A DNA stretch of 64,000 nucleotides from Mycolicibacterium cosmeticum (GTDB lineage Bacteria > Actinomycetota > Actinomycetes > Mycobacteriales > Mycobacteriaceae): positions 310,001 through 374,000 of the forward strand of contig JACPVS010000006.1 of assembly GCA_016197365.1 (NCBI GenBank). Reading direction: 5' to 3'. Below, piece after piece: positions 1 to 9,307 of the stretch. The notes below the pieces were generated by a model that saw only the letters and a program-made list of their open reading frames with translations, was not told the DNA's origin and did no database searches. The stretch's first letter is position 1. Every line of letters starts with the position of its first letter. A program made the position numbers and the translations under genes.

Positions 1-390
1 CGGCGCCGACCCGGGTGCCGTCGCGGAGGGCACAGTAGTGGTCGGTGGCACACCCGGAAGGGTCGTCGTGGTCGTGGTGTCCGTCGGCTCGGGCGACTCC
101 GTCGTCGTCGGGGTCGTCGTCGTCGTGGTGGTCCGCGTCGTGGTGGTGCGCGGGGCTTCGACGTTGGTGCGCGGCACCCAGGTGTAGTCCGGGTCGGGCA
201 CGAAACCGGGCGGCACCACCTGCTGGGCCGGGACCGCGGGCGCCGGGGCGGGCGGTTGGTAGGTGTTGTACACCCAGGACGTGACGAAGAAGGCGAGGAT
301 CAGCCCGGCCGTCGACGTCCGCATCCGGCCCCAGAACAGATAGGCCGGCCACTGCCGGCTCTCGCCTTCGCGGCGCAGGGTGAACTTCAC
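1..390 (-). CDS. Proline/threonine-rich membrane-anchored protein, partial (Rv3103c-like)
   Basis: This frame is open from a GTG at 390 to the window edge, so the C-terminus is missing. It encodes a short basic N-terminus, one hydrophobic segment at about residues 29-42 (GLILAFFVTSWVYN), then a Pro-rich stretch and a long Thr-rich low-complexity tail (runs of TTTT around residues 83-113). The start overlaps the stop of the upstream channel gene in a GTGA, so translation is probably coupled. Position and character match the proline-rich membrane protein that follows the MscS-like gene in M. tuberculosis (Rv3103c next to Rv3104c, prfB and fprA). Function is unknown. The tail probably spans or lies in the periplasm or cell wall. 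The identification rests on synteny and composition only. Confidence 0.75.
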   Translation of the reverse strand, partial: MKFTLRREGESRQWPAYLFWGRMRTSTAGLILAFFVTSWVYNTYQPPAPAPAVPAQQVVPPGFVPDPDYTWVPRTNVEAPRTTTTRTTTTTTTPTTTESPEPTDTTTTTTLPGVPPTTTVPSATAPGSAP

Positions 391-1298
391 GGTTTGGGCT
401 CCTGCGCCACGGCGGGTGCCAGGGTCGAGCTCTCGGCGGGCGAGGCGATGCCCGCGCCGGCCAGGGACGCGATGACCAGCAGCCGCAGCCGCCGGCCCAC
501 CTCGAACTGCTTACCGGGCAGGGTGCGGGCCACCATCTGCAGGTTCACGGTGTCGACCTGGATGCTCTCCACACCCATCACCTGCGGCTTGTCCAGCAGC
601 AGCTCGCGCATGTGCGGATCGTTCATCGCGGATTCGCAGACGCCGTTGAGCAAGTCGTTGACGGTGTGCAGTTCGGCCGTCTTCGGCACCGGGATGTCCA
701 CCACCGCGCGCGCCCAGTCCTTGGACAGGTTGACCGTCTTGACGATCTGGCCGTTCGGGATGGTCAGCATCTCTCCTTCGGAGGAGCGCAGCTTGGTGAC
801 CCGCAGCGTCACGTCGGTGACGGTGCCCTCGGCGGGCAGCGCGATACCGGAGACCGTGAGCGCGACCAGGTCACCGAAGCCGTACTGCTTCTCGGTGATG
901 ATGAAGAATCCCGACAGCAGGTCCTGCACCAGCCGCTGCGCGCCGAAACCGAGGGCGGCACCGATGACCGCGGCGGGTGCCACCAGGGAAGCGATCGGGA
1001 TCTCGATGATGTCGGTGAATTCGACGAAGACGATGACCACGAGCATCGCGATGGTCACCCAGGAGATCACCGATGCGACGGCCTGGCGGTGCTTGGCGGT
1101 CTCCGATCGGACCAGCGCGTCACTTTCGCGGAAGTCGGCGTCGATGCGCTGGGTGAACTTCTGCGCGATCCAGTTGACGAACCGGGCCGCCAGCATCGCG
1201 GCGAGCACCAGCAGGACGATGCGCAACCCGCGGGTGAGAACCCATTCGCCGATCTCGCCCCGCCAGAAATCGTGCCAGTGCTGCGACCACCAGTTCAC
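387..1298 (-). CDS. MscS-family small-conductance mechanosensitive channel
   Basis: A 303-residue integral membrane protein. Hydrophobic helices lie at about residues 22-42 and 75-95, followed by the pore-lining TM3-like segment rich in Ala and Gly (AAVIGAALGFGAQRLVQDLL, about residues 108-127). After it comes the MscS beta domain with the typical GDLV...G.V..V.LR.T.LR...GE...IPNG pattern (about 141-185). The C-terminal domain is short. MscS proteins open on membrane tension and release solutes during hypo-osmotic shock. The gene lies 3 bp downstream of prfB on the same strand and overlaps the following proline-rich gene by 4 bp, so the three probably form one transcription unit, as in M. tuberculosis (Rv3104c position). 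Confidence 0.9.
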   Translation of the reverse strand: MNWWSQHWHDFWRGEIGEWVLTRGLRIVLLVLAAMLAARFVNWIAQKFTQRIDADFRESDALVRSETAKHRQAVASVISWVTIAMLVVIVFVEFTDIIEIPIASLVAPAAVIGAALGFGAQRLVQDLLSGFFIITEKQYGFGDLVALTVSGIALPAEGTVTDVTLRVTKLRSSEGEMLTIPNGQIVKTVNLSKDWARAVVDIPVPKTAELHTVNDLLNGVCESAMNDPHMRELLLDKPQVMGVESIQVDTVNLQMVARTLPGKQFEVGRRLRLLVIASLAGAGIASPAESSTLAPAVAQEPKP

Positions 1299-1301
1299 GG
1301 G

Positions 1302-2408
<1,107 letters not shown>

Positions 2409-2549
2409 GAAAATTGAGCGTACCGGCCGCTTATCCAGACTCGGCCCTCGATCGGCGCGGCGCGGCTAGCATCGGCCTGGTAAATGGTCCGGCGACGTCG
2501 CGACAGCCCCTTGCGCGCCACCGGTCAGCCTCACGAAAAGGCTTTGCGC

Positions 2550-3890
2550 ATGCGCCCGTACCACGTGGCGATCGTCGGCTCGGGACCCTCCGGGTTCTTC
2601 GCCGCCGCCTCGCTGTTGAAATCAGATCACGACTTTCGCGTCGACATGTTGGAAATGTTGCCGACCCCCTGGGGCCTGGTGCGGTCGGGGGTGGCGCCTG
2701 ATCATCCGAAGATCAAATCGATCAGCGCGCAGTTCGTGAAGACATCGGACGACCCGCGGTTCCGTTTCTTCGGCAACGTGAAGATCGGCGAACACGTCCA
2801 GGCGTCGGAGTTGGCGGAGCGCTACGACGCGGTGGTCTACGCCGTCGGCGCCCAGTCCGACCGCGCCCTGGGGATCCCCGGCGAGGAACTGCCCGGCAGC
2901 GTCGCCGCCGTCGACTTCGTCGGCTGGTACAACGCCCATCCGCACTTCGGGGAGGTGACTCCGGACCTCAGCGCCGACCGCGCGGTGGTGATCGGCAACG
3001 GCAATGTGGCGCTGGACGTCGCGCGCATCCTGATCAGCGACCCGGAGATCCTGGCGCAGACCGACATCGCCGACCACGCGCTGGACCTGCTGGGACCGCG
3101 CGGGGTCCGAGAGGTCATCGTGGTGGGCCGGCGCGGTCCGCTGCAGGCTCCGTTCACCACGCTGGAACTGCGCGAGCTCGGACACATGGAGCAGATGGCC
3201 GAAGTGGACATCGTGGTGGACCACGCCGACTTCGACGCGATCACCGACGAGGAGCTCGAGGCGGCCGGTAAGGGCGTCAAGCAGAACGTGAAGGTGCTGC
3301 GCGAGTACGCCGAAATGGTTCCGGAAGGTGCCCAGCGGCGTGTGGTGTTCAAGTTCGCCACCTCCCCCATCGAGATCCGCGGCGACGGCCGGGTCGAGTC
3401 AATAGTGCTGGGCCGCAACGAACTTGTGAACGAGGGCGGCAGGGTGGTCGCCAAGGACACCGGCGAGCGCGAGGAGATCCCGGTGCAGCTGGTGGTCCGC
3501 GCCGTCGGCTACCGCGGGGTGCCGCTGGCCGGGCTGCCGTTCGACGACCGTGCGGGCACCATCCCGCATACCGACGGACTCATTGAGGGATCACGCAACG
3601 AGTACGTCGTCGGCTGGATCAAGCGCGGGCCGTCGGGCGTGATCGGGTCGAACAAGAAGGACTCGGCGGACACCATCGACACGCTGCTGGGCAGGCTGGG
3701 CGAACCCGGTTTCGGCGAGGAGCACGCCGCGGAGTTGATGCAGTGGCTGGTGGAGCGGCAGCCGAAGATCGTCACCGACGATCATTGGCAGCGCATCGAC
3801 GCCCACGAACGCGCCACCGGCGAGGCCCAGCACCGGCCGCGGGTGAAGTTGGTCAGCCTTGCCGACATGCTGGGCATCGCGCACGGCTGA
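2550..3890 (+). CDS. fprA: NADPH:ferredoxin/adrenodoxin-type reductase FprA
   Basis: A 446-residue FAD enzyme that passes electrons from NADPH to ferredoxins, supporting cytochromes P450 and iron-sulfur metabolism. The frame is open upstream, but the ATG at 2550 gives MRPYHVAIVGSGPSG, which matches the known FprA N-terminus and is preceded by a purine-rich AAAAGG. The FAD-binding GxGxxG is at residues 10-15, followed by the family signature LPTPWGLVRSGVAPDHP (about 37-53). A second nucleotide-binding segment (VVIGNGNVALDVARIL) lies near residue 147. A C-terminal GWIKRGPSGVIGSNKKD closes over the flavin. It corresponds to Rv3106. It faces a PPOX gene tail to tail with no intergenic space. Confidence 0.96.
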   Translation: MRPYHVAIVGSGPSGFFAAASLLKSDHDFRVDMLEMLPTPWGLVRSGVAPDHPKIKSISAQFVKTSDDPRFRFFGNVKIGEHVQASELAERYDAVVYAVGAQSDRALGIPGEELPGSVAAVDFVGWYNAHPHFGEVTPDLSADRAVVIGNGNVALDVARILISDPEILAQTDIADHALDLLGPRGVREVIVVGRRGPLQAPFTTLELRELGHMEQMAEVDIVVDHADFDAITDEELEAAGKGVKQNVKVLREYAEMVPEGAQRRVVFKFATSPIEIRGDGRVESIVLGRNELVNEGGRVVAKDTGEREEIPVQLVVRAVGYRGVPLAGLPFDDRAGTIPHTDGLIEGSRNEYVVGWIKRGPSGVIGSNKKDSADTIDTLLGRLGEPGFGEEHAAELMQWLVERQPKIVTDDHWQRIDAHERATGEAQHRPRVKLVSLADMLGIAHG

Positions 3891-4298
3891 TCATTCGCCT
3901 GCGGGCAGCGTGACCTTGTCGGCTTCGATGGTGACGATCAGCCTTGTCTCATCAGGGTTTCCGCTGAAGTTCGGGTACGGGATGCCCAGGTACTTGTGCG
4001 AGATCTCGTCGATGCTCTCCCGGCCGCCTTCCGTCGTGACATCGATGACCCGGCCGCGGACGGCGTAGAACCGGCGGATGTCGTCGGGGTCGGCGATGTT
4101 CACGGCGACTCGCGGGTCGCGGGCGATGTTGCGCGCCTTCTGGTGGCCGTCGACGATGTTGATGACGACGTGCTCGCCGTCGGTGTGCACCCAGGTCTCG
4201 GTGAGTTGCGGTGAGCCGTCGGGCATCAGCGTCGCGACGAAGCACGGGCTGGGCTTGGCGAGGAGGTCGAGCAGGCCTGCGGGGAGTGGTTGTGCCAT
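3891..4298 (-). CDS. PPOX-class (pyridoxamine 5'-phosphate oxidase fold), probably F420-dependent, protein
   Basis: About 135 residues from the ATG at 4298 (MAQPLPAGLLDLL); a GTG 33 bp upstream would add 11 residues. The split-barrel fold is indicated by ATLMPDGSPQLTETWV near the start, then VVINIVDGHQKARNIARDPRVAVNI and the C-terminal GIPYPNFSGNPDETRLIVTIEADKV. Small mycobacterial proteins of this type (for example Rv1155 relatives) bind F420 or flavin and reduce small molecules; the cofactor here is inferred from family. Its stop abuts the fprA stop. Its promoter would overlap the palindrome at 4334-4394. Confidence 0.85.
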   Translation of the reverse strand: MAQPLPAGLLDLLAKPSPCFVATLMPDGSPQLTETWVHTDGEHVVINIVDGHQKARNIARDPRVAVNIADPDDIRRFYAVRGRVIDVTTEGGRESIDEISHKYLGIPYPNFSGNPDETRLIVTIEADKVTLPAGE

Positions 4299-4333
4299 GG
4301 GGTCGAGGGTAGGCGCGGCCGCGAGCGTCACGC

Positions 4334-4394
4334 CGCGAAGCTGTAGTTACGGCGACACCCACTCGCACTTTCACGCCATAACTACAGGCTCGCG
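4334..4394. repeat. Long imperfect palindrome upstream of the DUF559 gene
   Basis: Two 21-nt arms (4334-4354 and 4374-4394) pair at 18 of 21 positions around a 19-nt loop. The core arm is CTGTAGTTACGGCG against CGCCATAACTACAG. There is no U-tract after either arm. It sits between the divergent PPOX and DUF559 genes, 34 bp before the DUF559 start, so it could be a regulatory site, a transcript hairpin or a mobile palindromic element. Confidence 0.7.
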
Positions 4395-4428
4395 AGCGGT
4401 TGTCGGTACCCGGCGCCACCATGCGTTC

Positions 4429-5358
4429 ATGCGAAAGCTCATCGTCGGCACCCAGGCATTGGCAGCCGGGATGACGCGCCATGAGCTACGCGGGCACGAC
4501 CGGATGCATCGCGATGTGTACATGCCCCACGGATACTCGCCCACCCTCGATGAACGGATCGACGGCGCGTGGCTGCGCTCAAGGAAGCAGGGAGTCGTCG
4601 CCGGCCTCGCCGCTGCGGCCGTCCACGGCGCGTGTTGGATCGATGACGACATCGACATCGAGATGATCTGGAAGAACACCCGTCCACCGCCGGGGGTCGT
4701 CGCACGCGATCAACGCCTACGCTCCGACGAAGTGATGACCAACGGCGTTCGCGTCACCACCCCTGCCCGCACGGCGTTCGACCTCGGCCGCTACCGCCCA
4801 CGCACGGAAGCGCTGGCCAGGATGGATGAACTCAAGCGGGCCACGGCCTTCACCCCCGACGAGGTATCCACCCTGGTCGAGCGCTACCGCGGGGCCCGTG
4901 GGCTCAAGCAGCTGCGCACCCTGCTTCCCTTGGTGGACGGTGGCGCCGCCTCACCCCAGGAGAGCCGACTTCGACTGTTGTTCCTCGATATGGGCTTCCC
5001 GAGGCCAGTCACCCAGATCCCGGTGCGCGATGGCGGGCAGGTGGTGCGCACCGTCGACATGGGCTGGGAGAAGTTGAAGGTCGTCGTCGAGTACGACGGA
5101 GATCAGCACCGGACCAACCGGATTCAGTACGTGAAGGAGATTCAGTACGTGAAGGATCTGCGCGTCCTGCCCCGTATCGAGCAACTCGGCTGGACCGTCA
5201 TCCGGGTGATCAAGGAAGACGTCGACTGGGTAATCGTCGAGCGGACCTACGACGCGTTGGTCGCGCGCGGTTGGGACGGCAAACTCGGCCCCGCGCATCC
5301 GTCCCGGGCCGGACTCGCCGCGAAGCTGCGGTTCTTGCGCTCGCCACTCGCCAGCTAG
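4429..5358 (+). CDS. DUF559-type (Vsr/PD-(D/E)xK-like nuclease fold) protein with AbiEi-like N-terminal region
   Basis: 309 residues from the ATG at 4429 (MRKLIVGTQALAAG). The frame stays open 350 bp upstream through the palindrome and the PPOX gene, which is not credible as coding. The N-terminal half (about 10-170) resembles the winged-helix/AbiEi antitoxin-like region common in mycobacterial DUF559 proteins. The C-terminal third carries the nuclease-like core: E178 (SPQESRLR), D210, then VVVEYDGDQHRT with E221, D223 and H227, and a final LGWTVIRV strand. DUF559 members are small, widespread and mostly uncharacterised. An 18-bp tandem duplication inserts six residues directly after the EYDGDQH motif (IQYVKE-IQYVKD). 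The stop overlaps that of the convergent neighbour in CTAG. Confidence 0.8.
   Translation: MRKLIVGTQALAAGMTRHELRGHDRMHRDVYMPHGYSPTLDERIDGAWLRSRKQGVVAGLAAAAVHGACWIDDDIDIEMIWKNTRPPPGVVARDQRLRSDEVMTNGVRVTTPARTAFDLGRYRPRTEALARMDELKRATAFTPDEVSTLVERYRGARGLKQLRTLLPLVDGGAASPQESRLRLLFLDMGFPRPVTQIPVRDGGQVVRTVDMGWEKLKVVVEYDGDQHRTNRIQYVKEIQYVKDLRVLPRIEQLGWTVIRVIKEDVDWVIVERTYDALVARGWDGKLGPAHPSRAGLAAKLRFLRSPLAS
5121..5156 (+). repeat. Perfect 18-bp tandem duplication inside the DUF559 coding region
   Basis: GATTCAGTACGTGAAGGA occurs twice in direct succession (5121-5138 and 5139-5156). It is in frame and doubles the peptide IQYVK(E/D) at residues 232-243, immediately after the putative catalytic EYDGDQH. 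The exact identity of the copies suggests a recent slippage duplication. Confidence 0.95.
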
Positions 5359-5711
5359 GTCAAGTCGCCGGGATGGTCGGGCACCTGCGGTTCGGGCGCG
5401 AAACCCCAGCGGTCCGGGTTCTTCGGCGAGTACACGACGGGGATGATCTGCCCGATGGTCGGCCACTGGTCGACGTCGACCGCCAGCTGCTGGTACACCA
5501 CGTGCTCGCCGACGGTCGGTCCGTTGATCACCCCGGTGATGGTGACGAGCTGCTGACCCGTGGCGTCGGGGCGCGGGCTCACACCGGTGACGAGCAGGTT
5601 TCCCGACTGCCAATCACCGGGCGTGCCGCGCCTGTTGCGCAGGCGTGGCACGACGATGAGGACGAGCGCTCCGACCAACAGCAACAGCACGACGAATTCC
5701 CACATGCCCAC
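5355..5711 (-). CDS. Small single-pass membrane protein of unknown function
   Basis: 118 residues from GTG 5711 (an ATG at 5705 is an alternative). One N-terminal transmembrane helix ([21 protein letters not shown], residues 4-24) is followed by a positive RNRRG stop-transfer and a soluble C-terminal domain with [40 protein letters not shown]. The layout suggests an N-in or N-out anchored beta-rich domain. I do not recognise a named family. It is divergent from hisN with 17 bp between the starts, so the promoters overlap the coding starts. Its 3' end overlaps the DUF559 gene by 4 bp (CTAG). Confidence 0.75.
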   Translation of the reverse strand: MGMWEFVVLLLLVGALVLIVVPRLRNRRGTPGDWQSGNLLVTGVSPRPDATGQQLVTITGVINGPTVGEHVVYQQLAVDVDQWPTIGQIIPVVYSPKNPDRWGFAPEPQVPDHPGDLT

Positions 5712-5728
5712 ATGGTAGGACTGCAGCC

Positions 5729-6505
5729 ATGAGTCCAGATCTCGCTCTCGCCCTGCAACTCGCCGATCAGGCTGACGCGCTCACCATGGAGCGCTTCGGT
5801 GCGCTGGATCTGCGGGTCGAGACCAAACCCGATCTGACCCCGGTGACCGACGCCGACCAGGGCGCCGAGCGGACATTGCGCACCGCTCTGTCCCAGGCCC
5901 GCCCCGACGACGCCGTGTTCGGCGAAGAGTTCGGCGGCACAACGACTTCCGAGACGACAGCGGGCCGCATCTGGATCATCGACCCGATCGACGGCACCAA
6001 GAACTTCGTGCGCGGGGTGCCGGTGTGGTGCACCCTGATCGCACTGGTCGACGACGGCGTGCCGGTGGTCGGCGTCGTCAGCGCACCCGCCCTGGCCCGG
6101 CGGTGGTGGGCGGCCGCGGGCGAAGGCGCGCACGCGTCGTTCAACGGCACCACCCGCCGCCTTCAGGTCTCCGGCGTGGGCGACCTCGGGGCGGCCAGCC
6201 TGTCGTATTCGGATCTCACCACCGGGTGGGAGGACCGTCGCGAGAAGTTCGTCGCCCTCACCGACGAGGTGTGGCGCGTGCGGGCCTACGGCGACTTCTG
6301 GTCGTACTGCATGGTCGCCGAGGGTGCGGTCGACATTGCCTGCGAACCCGAAGTCAAGGTGTGGGACATCGCGCCATTGGACATTCTCATCAGGGAGGCC
6401 GGGGGCAGGTTCACGAGCGTGGACGGCAAACCCGGACCGCACGGCGGAAGTGCGCTGGCCACCAACGGGCTGCTGCATGACCAGGTACTGCAACACCTGG
6501 TGTGA
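5729..6505 (+). CDS. hisN: Histidinol-phosphate phosphatase, inositol monophosphatase family (HisN, Rv3137-like)
   Basis: 258 residues of the Mg2+-dependent inositol monophosphatase fold. Metal-binding motifs are visible: GEEFGG (about 66-71), the signature [12 protein letters not shown] (about 83-94) and the C-terminal [15 protein letters not shown] (about 211-225). In mycobacteria the orthologue at this position (Rv3137, just before fadE24) hydrolyses L-histidinol phosphate in histidine synthesis, and I transfer that role from the shared neighbourhood. Substrate specificity within the IMPase family cannot be proved from motifs alone. Start ATG 5729 is preceded by GTAGGA. Confidence 0.87.
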   Translation: MSPDLALALQLADQADALTMERFGALDLRVETKPDLTPVTDADQGAERTLRTALSQARPDDAVFGEEFGGTTTSETTAGRIWIIDPIDGTKNFVRGVPVWCTLIALVDDGVPVVGVVSAPALARRWWAAAGEGAHASFNGTTRRLQVSGVGDLGAASLSYSDLTTGWEDRREKFVALTDEVWRVRAYGDFWSYCMVAEGAVDIACEPEVKVWDIAPLDILIREAGGRFTSVDGKPGPHGGSALATNGLLHDQVLQHLV

Positions 6506-6526
6506 AGTTGGTAACAGCCTTCGTCG

Positions 6527-6546
6527 ATCTTACTCGGGAGTAAGAT
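6527..6546. promoter_or_regulatory. Perfect operator-like palindrome upstream of fadE24
   Basis: ATCTTACTC-GG-GAGTAAGAT has two 9-bp arms with no mismatch around a 2-bp centre. It lies 39 bp before the fadE24 start and 21 bp after the hisN stop. Size and symmetry are typical of a TetR- or GntR-type repressor site, so it probably controls fadE24-fadE23. The cognate regulator is not identifiable here. Confidence 0.7.
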
Positions 6547-6585
6547 ACGGTCATCGCACACCGCACCTACTAGCTGAGGCTGCAC

Positions 6586-7974
6586 ATGACCCAGATCGAA
6601 TCCCGACCGAAGCGCACCGGATCGGAGAGCGCCGTCGGGCTGCAGAAGCACAAGCGGACGGCCACGGACATCGGTATCGCGCTGCTCACGCCGCTGATCG
6701 GCCAGGAATTCCTCGACCGCTACGGCCTGCGCGACCCGCTCAACCGGAGCCTGCGCTACGGCGTGAAGACGGCGTTCTCCGCTGCCGGCGCCTCGACCCG
6801 GCAGATCAAGCGCATCCAGGGCATCGGCAAGCCGGCCACCCGGCTCAAGCCGAGCGGTTCGGACTACTTCGACCTGACCCCCGACGAGGATCAGAAGCTG
6901 ATCGTCGAGACGGTCCAGGAGTTCGCCACCGAGATCCTGCGTCCCGCCGCGCACGACGCCGACGACGTCGCCACCTATCCCGCCGACCTGATCGCCAAGG
7001 CCGCCGAACTCGGCATCACCGCGATCAACGTCCCCGAGGATTTCGACGGGATCGCCGCGCATCGCTCCACCGTCACCACCGCGCTGGTCGCCGAGGCCCT
7101 GGCCTACGGCGACATGGGCCTGGCCCTGCCGATCCTGGCGCCCGGCGGCGTCGCCTCGGCCCTGACCCACTGGGGCAGCGCCGACCAGCAGGCCACCTAC
7201 CTGCCCGAGTTCTCCGGCGAGAACGTGCCGCAGGCCTGCGTCGCCATCGCCGAGCCGCACGCACTGTTCGACCCGACCGCGCTGAAGACCACCGCGGTGC
7301 GCACCCCCAGCGGCTACCGGCTCTCCGGCGTCAAGTCGCTGGTGCCCGCCGCTGCCGACGCCGAACTGTTCATCATCGGTGCGCAACTCAACGGCAAGCC
7401 CGCGCTGTTCATCGTCGAGTCGTCGTCGGAAGGCCTGACCGTCAAGGCCGACCCGAGCATGGGCATCCGCGCCGCCGCGCTGGGCAAGATCGAGCTCGAC
7501 AACGTCGCTGTCCCGTTGCACAACCGCCTCGGGGATCAAGAGGACCCCGACACCGACTACGCTCGGGATTATTCTGAAGCCGTCGCCTTATCCCGATTGG
7601 GTTGGGCCGCACTGGCGGTCGGCACCTCGCACGCGGTGCTCGACTACGTCATCCCCTACATCAAGGAACGCGAGGCGTTCGGCGAGCCCGTCGCGCACCG
7701 TCAGTCGGTCGCGTTCATGGCCGCCAACATCGCCATCGAACTCGACGGGCTGCGGCTGATCACCTGGCGCGGGGCTTCCCGTGCCGAACAAGGCCTTTCG
7801 TTCATCCGCGAGGCCGCGCTGGCACACAAGTTCGGTGCCGACAAGGGCATGCAGATCGGCCTGGACGGGGTCCAGCTGCTCGGCGGTCACGGTTACACCA
7901 AGGAACATCCGGTCGAACGCTGGTACCGCGATCTGCGGGCAATCGGTGTCGCCGAAGGTGTTGTGGTCCTCTAG
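6586..7974 (+). CDS. fadE24: Acyl-CoA dehydrogenase FadE24
   Basis: 462 residues, longer than a simple acyl-CoA dehydrogenase because of a roughly 90-residue N-terminal extension before the catalytic fold (LTPDEDQKLIVETVQEFATEILRP starts near residue 98). The C-terminal flavin/dimer region shows GADKGMQIGLDGVQLLGGHGYTKEHPVERWYRDLRAI. It introduces the alpha,beta double bond in fatty acyl-CoA beta-oxidation using FAD. fadE23 follows after 15 bp. Adjacent mycobacterial fadE pairs often form alpha2beta2 heterotetramers, which is the likely arrangement here. It is the orthologue of Rv3139 by order. Confidence 0.93.
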   Translation: MTQIESRPKRTGSESAVGLQKHKRTATDIGIALLTPLIGQEFLDRYGLRDPLNRSLRYGVKTAFSAAGASTRQIKRIQGIGKPATRLKPSGSDYFDLTPDEDQKLIVETVQEFATEILRPAAHDADDVATYPADLIAKAAELGITAINVPEDFDGIAAHRSTVTTALVAEALAYGDMGLALPILAPGGVASALTHWGSADQQATYLPEFSGENVPQACVAIAEPHALFDPTALKTTAVRTPSGYRLSGVKSLVPAAADAELFIIGAQLNGKPALFIVESSSEGLTVKADPSMGIRAAALGKIELDNVAVPLHNRLGDQEDPDTDYARDYSEAVALSRLGWAALAVGTSHAVLDYVIPYIKEREAFGEPVAHRQSVAFMAANIAIELDGLRLITWRGASRAEQGLSFIREAALAHKFGADKGMQIGLDGVQLLGGHGYTKEHPVERWYRDLRAIGVAEGVVVL

Positions 7975-7989
7975 AAAGGCTTGTGAATC

Positions 7990-9198
7990 ATGGCTATCAA
8001 TCTGGAAATGCCGAAGAAGTTGCAGGCCGTCATCGAGAAGGGCCATCAGGGCGCCGCCGAGATGCTGCGGCCGATCTCGCGCAAATACGACAAGGCCGAG
8101 CACGCGTACCCGGTCGAGCTGGACACCCTGGCCACCCTGTTCGAAGGGATCTCGGAGGCCAAGACCATCTCCTTCGCCGGGGCCGACGCGTTCACCGCCG
8201 GCGAGGGCTCGGAGAAGAATGTCAACGGCGCCAACATGTCCGCGCTGCTGAACGCGCTGGAGGTCAGCTGGGGTGACGTCGCCCTGCTGCTGTCGGTGCC
8301 GTACCAGGGCCTGGGCAACGCGTCCATCTCCAGCGTCGCCAGCAAGGAGCAGCTGGGACGCCTCGGCAAGGTGTGGGCCGCCATGGCCATCACCGAGCCG
8401 TCCTTCGGTTCGGACTCGGCCGCGGTGTCGACGACCGCCACGCTCGACGGCGACGAGTACGTCATCAACGGGGAGAAGATCTTCGTGACGGCAGGTTCGC
8501 GCGCGACCCACATCGTGGTGTGGGCGACCGTGGACAAGTCACTGGGCCGGGCGGCGATCAAGTCGTTCATCGTGCCGCGTGAGCATCCCGGTGTGACGGT
8601 GGAGCGCCTGGAGCACAAGCTCGGCATCAAGGCCTCCGACACCGCGGTGATCCGCTTCGAGAACGCCCGTATCCCCAAGGACAACCTGCTCGGTGATCCG
8701 GAAGTCAAGACGGACAAGGGTTTCGGTGGGGTCATGGAGACCTTCGACAACACCCGGCCCATCGTGGCCGCCATGGCCGTCGGCGTCGCCCGCGCGGCCC
8801 TGGAGGAACTGCGCACCATCCTCACCGAGGCCGGGATCGAGATCTCCTACGACAAGCCCGCCCATTCACAGAGTGCCGCAGCCGCGGAATTCCTGCGGAT
8901 GGAGGCCGACTGGGAAGCCGGTTATCTGCTGACGGTGCGCTCGGCGTGGCAGGCCGACAACAAGATCCCGAACTCCAAGGAAGCCTCGATGGGCAAGGCC
9001 AAGGCCGCCCGGGTGGGTACCGACATCACCCTCAAGACCGTCGAGATGGCCGGTACCGCAGGCTATTCCGAGGAGGCACTGCTGGAGAAGTGGGCGCGCG
9101 ACTCCAAGATCCTGGACATCTTCGAAGGCACCCAGCAGATTCAGCAGCTGGTGGTCGCGCGGCGTCTGCTGGGGTTGTCCTCGGCGCAGCTGAAGTAG
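7990..9198 (+). CDS. fadE23: Acyl-CoA dehydrogenase FadE23
   Basis: 402 residues, full-length acyl-CoA dehydrogenase fold. The middle domain has WAAMAITEPSFGSDSAAVSTTATLDGDEYVINGEKIFVTAGSRA (flavin and substrate binding). The C-terminal domain has TVEMAGTAGYSEEALLEKWARDSKILDIFEGTQQIQQLVVAR, with the Glu of FEGTQQ in the place where many family members carry the catalytic base. AGAAAGG precedes the ATG. It is co-transcribed with fadE24 and its probable heteromer partner, corresponding to Rv3140. The hairpin at 9211-9253 ends the unit. Confidence 0.94.
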   Translation: MAINLEMPKKLQAVIEKGHQGAAEMLRPISRKYDKAEHAYPVELDTLATLFEGISEAKTISFAGADAFTAGEGSEKNVNGANMSALLNALEVSWGDVALLLSVPYQGLGNASISSVASKEQLGRLGKVWAAMAITEPSFGSDSAAVSTTATLDGDEYVINGEKIFVTAGSRATHIVVWATVDKSLGRAAIKSFIVPREHPGVTVERLEHKLGIKASDTAVIRFENARIPKDNLLGDPEVKTDKGFGGVMETFDNTRPIVAAMAVGVARAALEELRTILTEAGIEISYDKPAHSQSAAAAEFLRMEADWEAGYLLTVRSAWQADNKIPNSKEASMGKAKAARVGTDITLKTVEMAGTAGYSEEALLEKWARDSKILDIFEGTQQIQQLVVARRLLGLSSAQLK

Positions 9199-9210
9199 GT
9201 TCTTCCGTAC

Positions 9211-9253
9211 TGTCGACGGCGTCCGCACCGAGCTGGTGCGGGCGCCGTCGACA
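9211..9253 (+). terminator. Strong hairpin after fadE23
   Basis: Arms of 19 nt (9211-9229 and 9235-9253) pair with a single G-U-type mismatch around the loop GAGCT, 12 bp after the fadE23 stop. No T-run follows, so it would be the tail-less kind of hairpin terminator often proposed for mycobacteria, or an mRNA 3' stabiliser. Confidence 0.65.
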
Positions 9254-9307
9254 TTCGAGTACCGATCTACTCTATGCCGCGCTCACCTGCGGACCGAGAC
9301 TCCAGAG

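Noticed and set aside
61..180. Simple-sequence GTCGTGGTGGTC-type repeat as a CRISPR or minisatellite
   Set aside because: It encodes the Thr-rich tail of the membrane protein at 1-390; no regular spacer structure.
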